Shown in pieces: positions 22,501-32,792 of a stretch of 64,000 nt of DNA. Source of the stretch: Phallusia mammillata (Eukaryota > Chordata > Ascidiacea > Phlebobranchia > Ascidiidae). The stretch lies in the NCBI GenBank assembly GCA_003260075.1, contig QLIY01000520.1, forward strand, positions 1-64,000, read 5' to 3'. The notes below the pieces were generated by a model. That model was not told the DNA's origin. It was given only the letters and a program-made list of their open reading frames with translations, and made no database searches. Each line of letters begins with the position of its first letter. The stretch's first letter is position 1. Both the position numbers and the translations under genes were made by a program.

Positions 22501-24869
22501 ACGTTGGGTTATATATTTGTAGTATAAATGTGCATATTTGCATAGGTTTGTGTGCTTGTTGTTTGTTTCGTTTTTATAGCTACGCAAAATTTGCAAAACC
22601 AACGATGTTGTTGCGCATTTTTGTGTAAAATGCCTTTGGAGATAACACTCAACTTGCCACCGTCTAGCGCCCTGTAAGAACCGCATGCGATTTCAGTGAA
22701 CCAAAACGGGGGGGGGGATCAACTTGCTGCCGTCTAGCGCCCTGTAAGAACCGCATGCGATTTCAGTGAACCAAAACTTTAGTGTTGAAAAACGCAATTG
22801 CGCTTCAAAAACGTGGCAGATTTATAGGACGAATGCTTTTTGTCATATTTTAAACAGCTGATTGTTTTATCAACGACCTAAAATGTGCTTGTATGCTGTA
22901 CAAAACAATTAAAAAGCATCACAGCACAATAGGTTACACCTGGAACGGGAGCTGATTGATTCTTTTGACACTTGTTTACGCTCGACACAATGGAGGCGTT
23001 TTGTGGTTTAAAAAGAAGACTGTTAGTTGGAGGTAGTTGATCTGCAAATTGTACTAAAGTACAAATCAGCGTTGATGCATGTCCGATTTTGTACGTGTGG
23101 CATTAGATTAGTTTACTTGATATGTTTCTAAGTAGACGTAATGTTTTTTAATTATGGCTCTTCTTTTGATAAATCTTTAAACCAGTGGTTTTTAAACATT
23201 TTATCTGGCATTTTTGCAACCCATTGTAACTGACGACAACGTTCCAGGATATTCCATCGTGTTTTTTCTAAATATGCAACAACTACAACCATAAGCTTAA
23301 AATCGCAACCTTGGGCAAAATAAAAGTTTCAAGCTTTCTTGTTCTTTGGGTTTTTACACAGCTAGTTAATCAGGCAACCAACTGGTTGAAACCACAGATC
23401 CAATTGAATTAAATATAAAATCAAGATACACCTACAAGAAATGTTACACGCTTGATCCATGCTTACCCATGTAAAGCCAACGCAGGTGACCGCACTTATC
23501 AGCATATCACCTAACAACGCCGGATAGCTGGAAGCAGTGGGAAAGAATGCGAGAAATCCTGATGATTTCCAATGCGTCATTCCTTTCATTATCACTTTCT
23601 CGATGTCCGAAAAGACTTCTGGCCAATTTTCTGCTTCCTCAGGTGCTTGGTCTGGCAGAAGAGGCCTCATAAAACCTTGGAAACAAGATAAAAATACAAA
23701 TTTAATGTACTTTCCAACTCTGTAATTTTGTAAATTTTAAATTTGAGTTAAATCACGCTTGTATTATGAAAGCAATGATAATTAAAAAAAACATAATCGA
23801 TTTCAATGCACTAAACTAAATGATGCACGATTGTTTGTCGGCTATAAACTTTTTTATATTATACAAATAAATGAAACTGCTAACAGCAATTAAAAGTGTG
23901 CCAACGAGCGACAAAAACTGCAGGTAACATAGATAGAAACTAGGGCTGTTATCAAACAAATAATTATTTGATTATTTGAAATTTTTAATTATTTGAAAAT
24001 TTATCAAATAATTTTTTACACAATTTCAAATAATCAAATATTTTTTTCCTGTGTAGTAAACCTCGATATATGTGCAAAATCAATGTACTTGAACACATTG
24101 GCGACATTATTATGAAATAGAGGTTACACAGAGGCACTGTAACATATGTTTTCAGCCTATATTAATGTTCATTAACCCATTCCCCCAAAAGTGTTGGACA
24201 AAAAAGCATGTCAATTTGCTGTTCATTTCGGTATTAGTTACACCCAGGAATTATTAAAGTTATTCAAGCAAGTAAATAAAATGTTATAAGATCACAATTC
24301 AATTCAGCAAGTATCCAAGAAAAAACTGTTGTAATAAAGATAAAAAATCCACACGAAAATACATATGGTTTTGCCAAATTACGGAGAGTAACTGAAGCAT
24401 GTCTCTTTCTGTACTTATTCATTATTTTAAACAGAAAAAAAGATGACTACGAGCTTACAAAATTCGTTTAGCAATTTCAACTGGGATTTCCAATCCTTTT
24501 TTATTAATTACTCCGGGTCTTATGTATCAGGTGTTCTTAATTATTTGAATTATTTGATTTGAAAGGAAAAAAATTATTTGATTATTTGAAAAATTAAAAA
24601 CCTTTATTTGATAACAGCCCTAATAGAAACTAAAGAATTTCCTATTAAACTTTTGCTAATCTTGTTAGCTGTAACCACAGACATACTGCCATATTTCCAC
24701 ACAAAAATAAATTGGTATGAGTTAACTTACCTGGTTTAACATCTGGAAATGCCTGTCTTTCTGCAGCAGTTGTATTATAGTCGATGATCTGGTCAACCAA
24801 AGCATGTGCTGCATTTCGAAAGTCATCATGATTTATACCAAGACGAGGATAAGCGTTTGAATCACTCAT
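16111..24869 (-). CDS. AADC-B: PLP-dependent aromatic L-amino-acid/histidine decarboxylase family protein, 11 exons, 499 aa
   Basis: Exons: 24869-24731, 23675-23467, 20132-20012, 19911-19753, 18547-18429, 18345-18279, 18198-18104, 18040-17836 (interrupted), 17234-17144, 17080-16859, 16320-16111. All phases agree; without the interruption the total is 1500 nt, a normal length for group II decarboxylases (DDC, HDC, TDC). Diagnostic motifs: [46 protein letters not shown] with the PLP-nitrogen Asp near 282, FNPHKW with the Schiff-base Lys near 314, [11 protein letters not shown] and a normal C-terminal domain. The usual HWxSPxF segment near the substrate site reads [12 protein letters not shown], so substrate cannot be assigned. 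Expected to be cytosolic. Exon 8 is split by a G10 run, a partial MITE and one N (17881-18010); copy A shows the uninterrupted exon, so this looks like misassembly. The ParB-like gene B lies antisense in intron 2 and a 682-bp hAT element in intron 1. Confidence 0.88.
16372..16700. mobile_element. MITE-like repeat in AADC-B intron 10, interrupted by a poly-G run
   Basis: AACACCATACCTCATGGCAG starts the same repeat as in copy A at 9055. Its centre is replaced by 96 consecutive G (16413-16508), after which AAAGAGGCGTTTAGGAAGTAAG matches the family again. Confidence 0.55.
16413..16508. other. 96-base poly-G run, probable assembly placeholder
   Basis: The matching position in copy A has ordinary sequence with no long G run. 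It is the longest of the homopolymer runs and behaves like the other putative joins. It creates spurious poly-Pro and poly-Gly open frames. Confidence 0.7.
17105..17580. mobile_element. Diverged hAT-like remnant in AADC-B intron 8-9 region
   Basis: TTTGGCAACCACC near 17279, TTCGTCACCGGACCATA, and then ACGATCCGCGACCAAATTGC and AAACGGTCCGCAAAGC resemble the element at 49585-49799. Copy A (9940-10010) holds only the right part. A G10 run at 17115-17124 nearby is a probable join. Boundaries uncertain. Confidence 0.4.
17607..17791. mobile_element. hAT-type MITE, 185 bp, with 8-bp TSD and an empty site in copy A
   Basis: Starts CAGTGCTGGATTAACCATTA and ends ACCCTTAATGCGGCACTG. Flanked by CTTGTCAC (17599-17606) and CTTGTCAT (17792-17799). 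Copy A reads straight through GAAGCTTGTCATTCATTA near 10087, giving the pre-insertion site. A second, truncated copy of the same element lies inside the broken AADC-B exon 8 (about 17891-18009). Confidence 0.9.
17881..18010. other. G10 run + partial MITE + single N inserted within AADC-B exon 8
   Basis: GTGAGGG precedes the G run and the sequence resumes with GTGAGGG after the N at 18010, exactly where copy A has CTTGTGAGGGTTAAAATTG without interruption. The insert holds only the left part of the 17607 element. Best read as a faulty contig join; a real insertion would destroy the active-site exon. Confidence 0.75.
18843..19715. mobile_element. Solo-LTR-like insertion, 873 bp, TG...CA ends and 4-bp TSD
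   Basis: Begins TGTGGCGAATTTTTAGCAC and ends AATTCCGTAACA; flanked by CTAC at 18839-18842 and 19716-19719. Removing it with one CTAC restores the copy A sequence GATGCTACTTAGGGC exactly. TG...CA ends, 4-bp duplication, under 1 kb and no coding sequence suggest a solo LTR. It contains imperfect direct repeats (about 18975-19150, TTATTATTGTTGTGTTTAAT). Family not identified; a DNA element with 4-bp TSD is the alternative. Confidence 0.78.
20831..20840. other. G10 run, probable contig join
   Basis: Ten G between AATACA and TGTAAACG; copy A has ordinary sequence here (about 12100). It falls just upstream of the ParB-like B start and artificially extends that gene's open frame. Confidence 0.6.
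20980..22231 (+). CDS. ParB/sulfiredoxin-like domain protein with Cys-rich CaaX-like tail, paralogue B (275 aa)
   Basis: Exons 20980-21362, 21425-21532, 21840-21902, 21958-22231; all introns phase 2, as in paralogue A, and exons 2 and 4 have identical lengths (108 and 274 nt). ParB/Srx-like domain near residues 9-89: [36 protein letters not shown]. Downstream [12 protein letters not shown] and [12 protein letters not shown] continue in the spliced frame, whereas the unspliced frame stops at 21510. Tail [13 protein letters not shown], ending CCIM. The gene is nested antisense inside AADC-B intron 2. The open frame extends upstream to 20785, but that part spans a G10 run and is not conserved in A, so I start at the shared ATG. 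Identity to A is high in exons 1 and 4, low in exons 2-3. Confidence 0.82.
22649..22777. repeat. Direct repeat of 59 bp around a G10 run
   Basis: Copies 22649-22707 and 22719-22777 differ at one visible base; the G run is 22708-22717. Part of the window-wide join pattern. Confidence 0.8.
22870..23460. other. No gene recognised (AADC-B intron 2)
   Basis: AT-rich intron sequence beyond the end of the duplicated block; no repeat ends or open frames worth naming. Confidence 0.5.
23941..24622. mobile_element. hAT-type element, 682 bp, 16-bp inverted ends, perfect 8-bp TSD
   Basis: Starts TAGGGCTGTTATCAAA and ends with its exact reverse complement. ATAGAAAC flanks both sides (23933-23940, 24623-24630). 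Both subterminal regions are arrays of ATTATTTGA/TCAAATAAT words. Non-coding. It lies in AADC-B intron 1. The same terminus occurs alone at about 58168-58184. Confidence 0.92.
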
Positions 24870-25190
24870 ATTTTCAGGGTAAATTTAGACTATAAAAAAA
24901 GGTACAGAGATATTTTAAAAATTAAACTTTAACTTCTGAAAATCGCTTTCACCGTTTGATCCTCACGACTGAGTTGTAAGTCAGGTTAGGTATTTTTGNT
25001 TCGAAAGTCATCATGATTTATACCAAGACGAGGATAAGCGTTTGAATCACTCATATTTTCAGGGTAAATTTAGACTATAAAAAAAGGTACAGAGATATTT
25101 TAAAAATTAAACTTTAATTTCTGAAAATCGCTTTCACCGTTTGATCCTCACGCCTGAGTTGTAAGTCAGGTTAGGTATTTTGGATTCAGT
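24814..25190. repeat. Direct repeat of AADC-B start exon and upstream region across a single N
   Basis: About 185 bp from TTTCGAAAGTCATCATGATT (24814-24998) recurs at 25000-25185 with a few differences, joined by N at 24999. The second copy contains the AADC start codon and first 20 or so codons again, then continues into unique upstream sequence. Likely an unmerged contig overlap. Confidence 0.8.
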
Positions 25191-25750
25191 TCGACTCCCA
25201 ATTGCAGGCCCACCATACGCACAGTCTTATTTCCTTTACAAAAATAAACCCAAGCCGGGTAAACCATAGGGTCAATTATAATTCCAAGCAACGCAAAGAA
25301 CTGAATATACATCAAATTACCAACTATCTACGTTTATTATCGCAAACATCGGGTTAAATCTTCACTTTATTCTGATACGGTTGTAAAACATTTTTTGTCA
25401 TATTTCACCTAGCCTACATTTGGTTGACTCTATCATGTTTGCTGTCGCTGTGTCTAGCAAAAAGTGCACATCAATATAAAGGAACATTAGGATATCATGA
25501 CAAAAAGCGTTTTTTTTCTTCCTAATGTTGACAATCACTATTGATCTGTGCATTCATGTCCGGAGCAGCTGTTAAGCGTTGCGTCTGACGTATTTTAAGA
25601 GATGTTTTGTGAATGATCGAACGATCCAAATACCTCCGTTGAACTGTGTCAACAAAATCTGTTCGGTGGCGCAAATGACAAATTCAAGCCTAATACCTAT
25701 TTTAGTCCGATCTAAAACTCAACTGACCCAACTCATCAGCCATGGTTTGG
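25190..25750. other. Presumed upstream region of AADC-B; no gene recognised
   Basis: Contains a phrase GTCAGGTTAGGTATTTTGGAT...CCCAATTGCAGGCC that recurs near 28670. No promoter element could be assigned with confidence. Confidence 0.4.
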
Positions 25751-25752
25751 AC

Positions 25753-26325
25753 CAGCGGTTCTTAACCGGTGGGAAATTTCCCACCAGTGGGAAATTTAAC
25801 GCATTTAGAGGGAAATCATGTAAGTCATGACTCATGAGTAACCAAACTCGGTCCTGTGGGTCGAATCCGGCTTTGAATTAACCGTTGAAAGTAAATTTAC
25901 TGCATTTTTTTTCGCAACAACATGTTAGATTAATTTCACCAAGTTTTACCAGACGGATAAAAATCCAAAGGCCGTTTGTTACATCACAGACATGTTTGAA
26001 AGTATTAATGCCTTTGTTATTGTTCGCTAATAAATGCCTGTCTATGTTGATTGTGATGCAATATTTGAGTTTTGCAAGCAGAGAAGATTCTTCAATATTC
26101 CACACTATTTTACTCTCTCACTGAAGCACTATTCAAACTAAATAGGATTGCAGTAAGCCTTTACGGTCCCAACCAAACCGCTTGACAAAATAGTTTCAAT
26201 CAATTAATAAATTTTTTTTTGTTAATGTAGGGCCCAAAATTCATCATAAAAATAACAGAGTGGAAAATTCGAACTTGGTGATTCACTTTAGTGGGAAACC
26301 ATCCCAAAAAGGTTAAGAAACACTG
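25753..26325. mobile_element. hAT-type element, 573 bp, perfect 8-bp TSD
   Basis: Starts CAGCGGTTCTTAACCGGTGG and ends AAAAAGGTTAAGAAACACTG; flanked by GTTTGGAC at 25745-25752 and 26326-26333. Internally GGGAAATTTCCCACC motifs. Non-coding despite short open frames. Its right end is repeated by the join at 26466. Confidence 0.9.
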
Positions 26326-26649
26326 GTTTGGACGAAACTCGTCCTTTGGACATTCATTTAAAATTGCTAAATCTGCTAGCCAGGTTGAGAAAATGGCCCA
26401 TTACTGGTCTATCTATTTAAACAGGGTTAAGGTGGTACGCAATGATAGAAAAAGTTGTAAAGTGGCCCCCCCCCCCGGGAAACCATCCCAAAAAGGTTAA
26501 GAAACACTGGTTTGGACGAAACTCTTCCTTTGGACATTCATTTAAAATTGCTAAATCTGCGAGCCAGGTTGAGAAAATGGCCCATTACTGGTCTATCTAT
26601 TCAAACAGGGTTAAGGTGGTACGCAATGATAGAAAAAGTTGTAAAGTGG
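26293..26649. repeat. Direct repeat of about 173 bp around a C11 run
   Basis: Copies 26293-26465 and 26477-26649, separated by C at 26466-26476. The copies differ at a few bases (for example CTCGTCC versus CTCTTCC). Confidence 0.85.
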
Positions 26650-26819
26650 TACATGATCCGTATAGGATTGAGAACCACTCTTTGCCAACCATACGTTAAG
26701 GCCCGGTTTGTCAAACATTTTAAACAAAAGGCATTCATGCTGGTTTTTCTCCTTTTTTACTGCGTAAACTGCTTTTTTTTCCTGCTTCTTGTTTTTTACA
26801 TTCATTCATTTTAGAATGA

Positions 26820-28850
26820 CACATGTTCCTGTCGAAACATTATGTTCAACGCAATTGTATTGGCTAGTTTGTTTCTGGTTAAGACTCTTAAACAAAAGCT
26901 ACCGAGAAAGAACATATTTCTTAACTGAGACCTTGTTCACGAGTGTAAAAACCTGTTTGGTTTGCAGTCGTTCGTGCAGTGTAAAACAGATTAAGGTAAA
27001 CGTCGTATAGCTTTAAATACGGCCAACATTCCTTTGATGCAGCGTGCAGTGGGCCTACGCACTTTAAGCACTGGTTACGCATGCATGAAAGCGCTGATGG
27101 AATTTTGTGCTTTGCAAAACTTTCAGCAGTGTATGTAAATAAGTAGCTACATAGTCCTTAAAGTGTATACCTGCAGGTATTACCACATTGTTTCAAAACC
27201 TGGCCGGAAGCTAATTTTTTTTATCGCAGCATAATTTCAACGTAGGCTATGTTTTTTCATTGCCATGTAATTTCACTGCACATTTTTTTCTTTGCATTGT
27301 CATATTTTATCGCAATGTATTTTTATCGCACGTAATTTAATTGCATTGCAAAATTATTTTATCGCACCTTATTTGATCGCATTGATTTCATAATTGTTGT
27401 TTTATCACGAAGTAAAAACAAAGAAAATTCGATTACGAAAATAAAAAACTCGGCGGCTAAGCTTTTGCTTGTTTGCATATTTGTAACAACCCCGCATTTT
27501 TTACAATCTCTAGTAGCAATGCTACAAATCTTTTTTTGGATAAACTAACATTTGAACTTGTTTTACGGGCAACTTTTTACTCAAAAGGTAAAACCTTTTA
27601 AACTTTTTGTGTGGTTTCTGCAACAACTGTTTCCAACAACAAAGGGCATGAGTTCATGAAAAGGCTTTTTTATGTTTGCTGTATGTTTTGCCTCAACGGC
27701 CCCCCCCCCTCAAAAGGTAAAACCTTTTAAACTTTTTGTGTGGTTTCTGCAACAACTCTTTCCAACAACAAAGGGCATGAGTTCATGAAAAGGCATTTTG
27801 TATGTTTCCTCACAATATCATTAATATCTTCCAAATATTATCGACTGCATTGGCATGAGAAGCTTTTTACCTCCTATGTTTCAATCGCCTAAACTGGTAA
27901 ATTTCGCCCACTTTTTACTATTCTAAATTCCTGACATGTTTACGCAAACTAATTTTCGGATAAAAAGATTACACCTGAATTATAGACAAGTGCAAGAAAT
28001 TCCGGATCTGGCAACGCTCCGAAAGACCACATGTGGTATGGTTACCACAACTTCATCGAATTTTAAGTAGGTCAGTATTTTTTGGCAAGTCTCAACGAAA
28101 CTGAAAAGATTATTTTATCTTGTTTGATAGAATGAATACCAACAAATCTCTTTTTCACTGCAGCTTAACTGTGATTGTATTTTTTAAATTTAACAGTTAT
28201 ATGTAAATATATATTTGATAAAAAAACAGTGATTAAATATTAGAAAATCAACTACAAACCACAATTGGTGGTGCAAAATTAAAGTTTTTTTGTGATACCA
28301 CATCATTTGGCACAGAAAAAAAACAGGTTTGATTTGCCTAAAACAAGGACTTAAAGTGGCAAAGCTCAATAAAACGCTGAAGTGTTTTTACAGACAAAAA
28401 ACACAGCTTAGTTTTTTTATGCCACAGTGTGTCAATAAATTTTGGAACGTGCACCTTACACATTTTTAAGGACAGTTACTAACTAACTGCATAAAAATTA
28501 AACAAGAAAGGTTAAACATTTACAATAAAAGCAAACAACAATTGCAAGATATATTATAACATGCATTGCATAACAAAAAAGGAATATCACAATGAGGTAG
28601 AAAATGAAAATCGTTTTAGGGAATTATCAAGCTTCAGAAAGGGATTAAAACACTAACAAAAGTATGTCAAGTTAGGTATTTTGGATTGCGTTCGACCCCC
28701 AATTGCAGGCCATAGTAAAAAAGAAATATCATAAGGTAGAAAATAAAAATCGTTTTTAGAATTTTCAAGTTTTGGAAAAGGATTAACACACCAACAAACT
28801 TTAGTCATAATGCACATAACTCAACATTAACATTTGCATACAGTTAGCAC
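26820..28850. other. Intergenic; no gene recognised
   Basis: Low-complexity stretches with repeated TTTTATCGCA words (about 27300-27390). A direct repeat around a C10 run is at 27590-27806. A phrase shared with 25168 (GTCAAGTTAGGTATTTTGGA) lies at 28668. No supported exons on either strand. Confidence 0.5.
27590..27806. repeat. Direct repeat of about 105 bp around a C10 run
   Basis: CTCAAAAGGTAAAACCTTTT begins both copies (27590 and 27709); C run 27700-27709. One visible substitution (ACTGTTTCC versus ACTCTTTCC). Confidence 0.85.
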
Positions 28851-28857
28851 CTTCTGT

Positions 28858-31800
28858 CTACAATTTGGATTGGACAGTAGGAACTAATTTTTCCTTTAAA
28901 AACTGCAAATGCACTTTCCAAGCATCCTCTTGTGCTTTGCAATGAGCTGTAGTTTCCCCACCACAACTGACATGGACATGAAATGGTTTGCCAGGTTGAA
29001 AGTATGAGGGTGCATGGGGTGAAAATGGTGGTTCAATAAGGTGACCAGTTTTCTCATATTTAACTACTTTGTAATCTGGGTGCTTACTTTTCATTAGCAT
29101 TAACTCAGCCAACTGCACAGTTAACTTCGTAGGGCAGGCCTGGTCATCCAGTCCCGCAATAAAGAGGTATGATACATGTTGTTGTTCATGGAAGGGAACG
29201 ATACTGTTTTTTGATTGAAGTTCCTCGCCAAATTTTTTCAAGGTAAAATCAGGGGGTAAAAAATTAAGGTAATCAGACCCAATTGGAATAGGTTCAGAGG
29301 TTTGGGGTAAATCAAATTCCACACCAATATCATGGAACACTCTATCCTTGTACTTTATATCACCACAGACTGCATTCACAGAATTATTAACCCACACAAC
29401 ACACTTTATTCCCTTCAAGCAAGTGGCCATTGCCAGAGCCAAAATAGATCCTTTGCAAATTGATACAACTCCAATTCCATTCCTGCTATCAACTTGAGGA
29501 TGTTGGGTCATAAATTCAACACCTTTTTCAAAATAGGAGACATCTTGAGTGTCATCTACATGTTTTGGTAAACCCTCAACGCCGTAGTAGGCTAGTGTAA
29601 GGGACGCAATGCCATTAGCAGCATGTAAAGCACTTTTCATCTCAAGAACACCAGGAAATCCCCCATACAAGTTGATTACTCCTACAATAAACATGAAAGG
29701 TCACAAAATTCAACACTTTTCTCTGAGAGTCTAGAAGCTATGTTTCATGCATGCATTAAACCTGTTTTCTAAAATTATTATTTAATTTCCAAATTTTTTA
29801 AAAACTTTCACAGAAAGGTTCTCTTGCGTTTTTTTTTGAAACAAAAAATCCTTCAAACCATGCCAAATCTACCCCTTTGGAGGTACATTATCCCACATTC
29901 TAGAAATACGTGAAGACAGATATGTGTCAAAGAAAACAACAACTTAAATTGACCAAATCAAATATAGATCAAAAACGACAGTTTAGTACTAAAAAGATAT
30001 CTTGCAAAACAAACATAATACTGTACCTGGAAAAGGTCCCTTTCCCTTAGGTAAAAACAGTGTGCCCACCAAACCATTCTCTCTTACTACAATTCGTTTT
30101 ACACCAGGTGCAACATACAGTTTAGTGATTTGTGCACTGGCAAGTGGTGCTTTTGTTTTCTTTAGTGCCCAAGCGCGAAGGGTTGCAATATCCTCTATTC
30201 TACCCTCATAAACAATGAGATAGTATATGACTGGCTGCGGGTAACCTCCTTGGGCAAAGCGAACAATTTTTCTCTGAAGGCAAAACAGTCACAGTTTGTT
30301 GTATTTGGGTATGTAACACACAGTGTCAGGTACATGCGTGAAAGTAATAAAAGCATTCATTTGTCACACCAATCAGCTTATTTCATAATTGACCTAAATT
30401 TAAAAAGAGTAGAATCTGTAAAATCGGTTTAGGATCTGTAAAATATTAATTGGGTGTTTAGCATAAAGTATGATTATTAGCTTTATAGAATTGAAAGCAA
30501 AAAAAGCAATTAATACAGATGCAAAACAAGGTCTTAACATTAAAGCCCCAAACTGACAAATTCATGGAAATAAAACCAATGCACATATCTAAGTCGAAAA
30601 GAATACCTTATTTTCTGCAAATGCCTTAACTGACCAAATCAAGCCCATTGGTTCAACACCCTCATATGATCCACCAATACAAGCATCTGCACACATGTTT
30701 ACAGATCCTAAAGAAAAAAATGTATTATCTTCTTTTAAACACATGTGGGTAATTTGTAACTAAGAAACTAACCACTTTTCGAAGCCTTGTATTGGGCAAA
30801 ACTTTCATAGTGGCAGAACTGGGAAACAGGAACATATGTGAAGATGGTAATATCTTGGAAGGGAATGAGATCTAAAAACAAGATGAACTGACAGTATAAA
30901 GTAACAACACATGTCAACGATATACACATTGTTCAAAGGTTGTAAAATAGTTTAATCAAAAAATATTTATATGTTTACCATTTGTTTAATTCGATTAGGG
31001 CAGGGGTGGTCAACCCGCGGCTAGCGAGCTGCATGCGGCTCTTTGCCTGGTTTTATGTGGCGCTTACGTTGTTGTCAAAGTTTGGGTGCGCTGTGGACAG
31101 GTTTTTTTTTAAGGTTTGGTTTGGGTGACCGCTAAGTAGTTTTAAGAGACCGCAAGTGTTTCATTTAAATACCAAAAAATAGCCATATTTGCCAAATTTT
31201 GGGTTTTTTGGGGGGATTTTCCAAAACACCTTAAAAAAACACTGGGCTGTGGATATTTTAGTTAGTTTATGACAATTTTGCTTTTGAACAAACTTACTAT
31301 CGGTATGGCTACAAACCTTGTCTTGAAACTGCAACCTTATGTGACAAATGGCTTGATTAATGATTATGATGACAAATATTCAATTGTTGTACAATGAATG
31401 AATGCTGATTGTTGCGTACAATGCGAGTGATACACAAAGCAACAGCAATATTTTACAACAACGTGTTCCAAAATATATAATGTTTCAATCCGTTGTTTTT
31501 CGGGTTATGACGAACCTTATATTTTATGGGCAGTTTGTCTTATGATCTTGGGTTTGAATTGAGTGATTGTTGGTGTTGAATGCATTAGTCAATGTATTAG
31601 TCGCAATTAATTTAGTTTCGCCACCTTGAATTTTGTAAAACTCGACGTCTAAGTTTGGGGTGCATGCGCGTTAGATGAAAATACCGCAAATTTTCTCACA
31701 ATTTTTGTAAAGTTAGCCTTCAAAATGGCAGAAATAAAAAGACTTCAGTTCCTCACCAGACATGAATCTCACCACACGTTACTGATAGAAAGTGAAATAA

Positions 31801-32792
31801 GAGACATTTTAATTTATATGTTTTTGTTTGTGGGATTCTTTGAAATGAGAGATTGCGTGTGTTAGACCGGTGGTTGGCAACCGCCGGTCCGCGATGAGTT
31901 CCTTAGCGAGCCGTATACTTTTTTAGGTTAAGTGTTTTAAAGTTTAAAACATTTTGCCCATCTATCCCCGGGATGATAAACTAATTTAGGCGTTTCATTG
32001 CTAAATATGTGTAGTAGTGATGGGACGAGTACGATTTCAGTGGTATCGATACTCGTACTCGGTATCGAAATATTTTGCCTCAGTTTTCAATATAAATGTT
32101 CGATACCAAAGGCCGATTTACATTATAGGAATACGGAAAACTTTATGCCAATATATGCTTTGGACAGTACAAATTTGGGAAAAAGTTCCGCCAGGTTACG
32201 CATATTTTTTTGCTATCATGTGGAGATTACAATTTTTCCCCCCCCCCGCAGATAAATTAGCAGGTGATATACAGCTAAGTACAACACTGTACTTAAGTAC
32301 TCGCTAATCGTACTCAGTATAGAAGGTATAGATATGTGGTACTCGTACTCGGCATCGATACTCGCTTCAAAGCCTGGTATCCACCCACTTGTGTAGTTTC
32401 ATAAAGGCCGGCATGCGATAATTCTCAGTTTCAAGGCAAATTATGTCATTATTATGTTTGTGTGCGACATAGAATAAATTTCCCTGTCTGTGAGGAACGG
32501 ACGAAGCAATAAACATATGTGCCCATGTGTAATGCGGCTCTTTGTGGTAACACAGTAACAAATGTGGCTCTTAAGCTTTGACCGCTTGGCCACCCCTGGA
32601 TTAGGGCATAAAAAACATTAATCAAACATATTTACACAAAATCCACACATACTTTTAACAGTGTACATATACATTTACTTTGTTTAGATGAATATGTGTA
32701 TCTTAAACATTTAAAAAAAAACACTTACTAGAAATTGTTATCTGGATTTTTTCATCGAAAATGCTTGGGTTTGGTGTAACTTGAACAGCCAT
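28858..32792 (-). CDS. BAAT/ACOT-family acyl-CoA thioesterase or acyl-CoA:amino acid N-acyltransferase, 5 exons, 443 aa, peroxisomal
   Basis: Exons 32792-32729, 30871-30776, 30707-30607, 30273-30027, 29681-28858; phases 1,1,0,1 agree across all junctions. The N-terminal beta-rich half carries GGSYEGVEPMGLIWS and ENGLVGTLFLPKGKG, typical of the family; the alpha/beta-hydrolase half starts GVINLYGGFPG. Predicted triad: Cys about 245 in SICKGS, Asp about 348 in AGLDDQACP, His about 383 in KTGHLIEPP. A Cys nucleophile (rather than the Ser of most ACOTs) is the state known for BAAT, which joins bile acids to taurine or glycine. The protein ends in SKL, a canonical PTS1 peroxisomal signal. Intron 1 holds a 1.6-kb hAT element. 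Substrate cannot be told from sequence. Confidence 0.9.
31001..32598. mobile_element. hAT-type element, 1598 bp, perfect 8-bp TSD, with nested repeat
   Basis: Starts CAGGGGTGGTCAACCCGCGG and ends GACCGCTTGGCCACCCCTG; GATTAGGG flanks both sides (30993-31000, 32599-32606). Inside are remnants of two others: CCGGTGGTTGGCAACCGCCG (about 31868) and a GATACTCGTACTCGG repeat unit at about 32020-32360 in inverted copies with a C10 run at 32238-32247. No transposase frame remains. It is in intron 1 of the BAAT-like gene. Confidence 0.88.

Larger units (their letters stand above)
14730..22870. repeat. Segmental tandem duplication, copy B
   Basis: Collinear partner of 7800-13840. It is longer because of post-duplication insertions: a 342-bp hAT element (15133), a 185-bp hAT element (17607), an 873-bp solo-LTR-like insert (18843) and a 96-base G run (16413). 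Confidence 0.9.

Noticed and set aside
24814..25185. A second, tandem AADC gene start
   Set aside because: The repeat is joined by an N, covers only part of exon 1 and has no further exons; read as contig overlap.
26291..26700. Two 69-85 aa frames sharing GNHPKKVKKHWFGR
   Set aside because: They are the right end of the 25753 hAT element, doubled by the join at 26466.
30002..30211. Plus-strand open frame of 69 aa
   Set aside because: Antisense shadow of BAAT-like exon 4, whose minus-strand frame matches the family and is phase-consistent.
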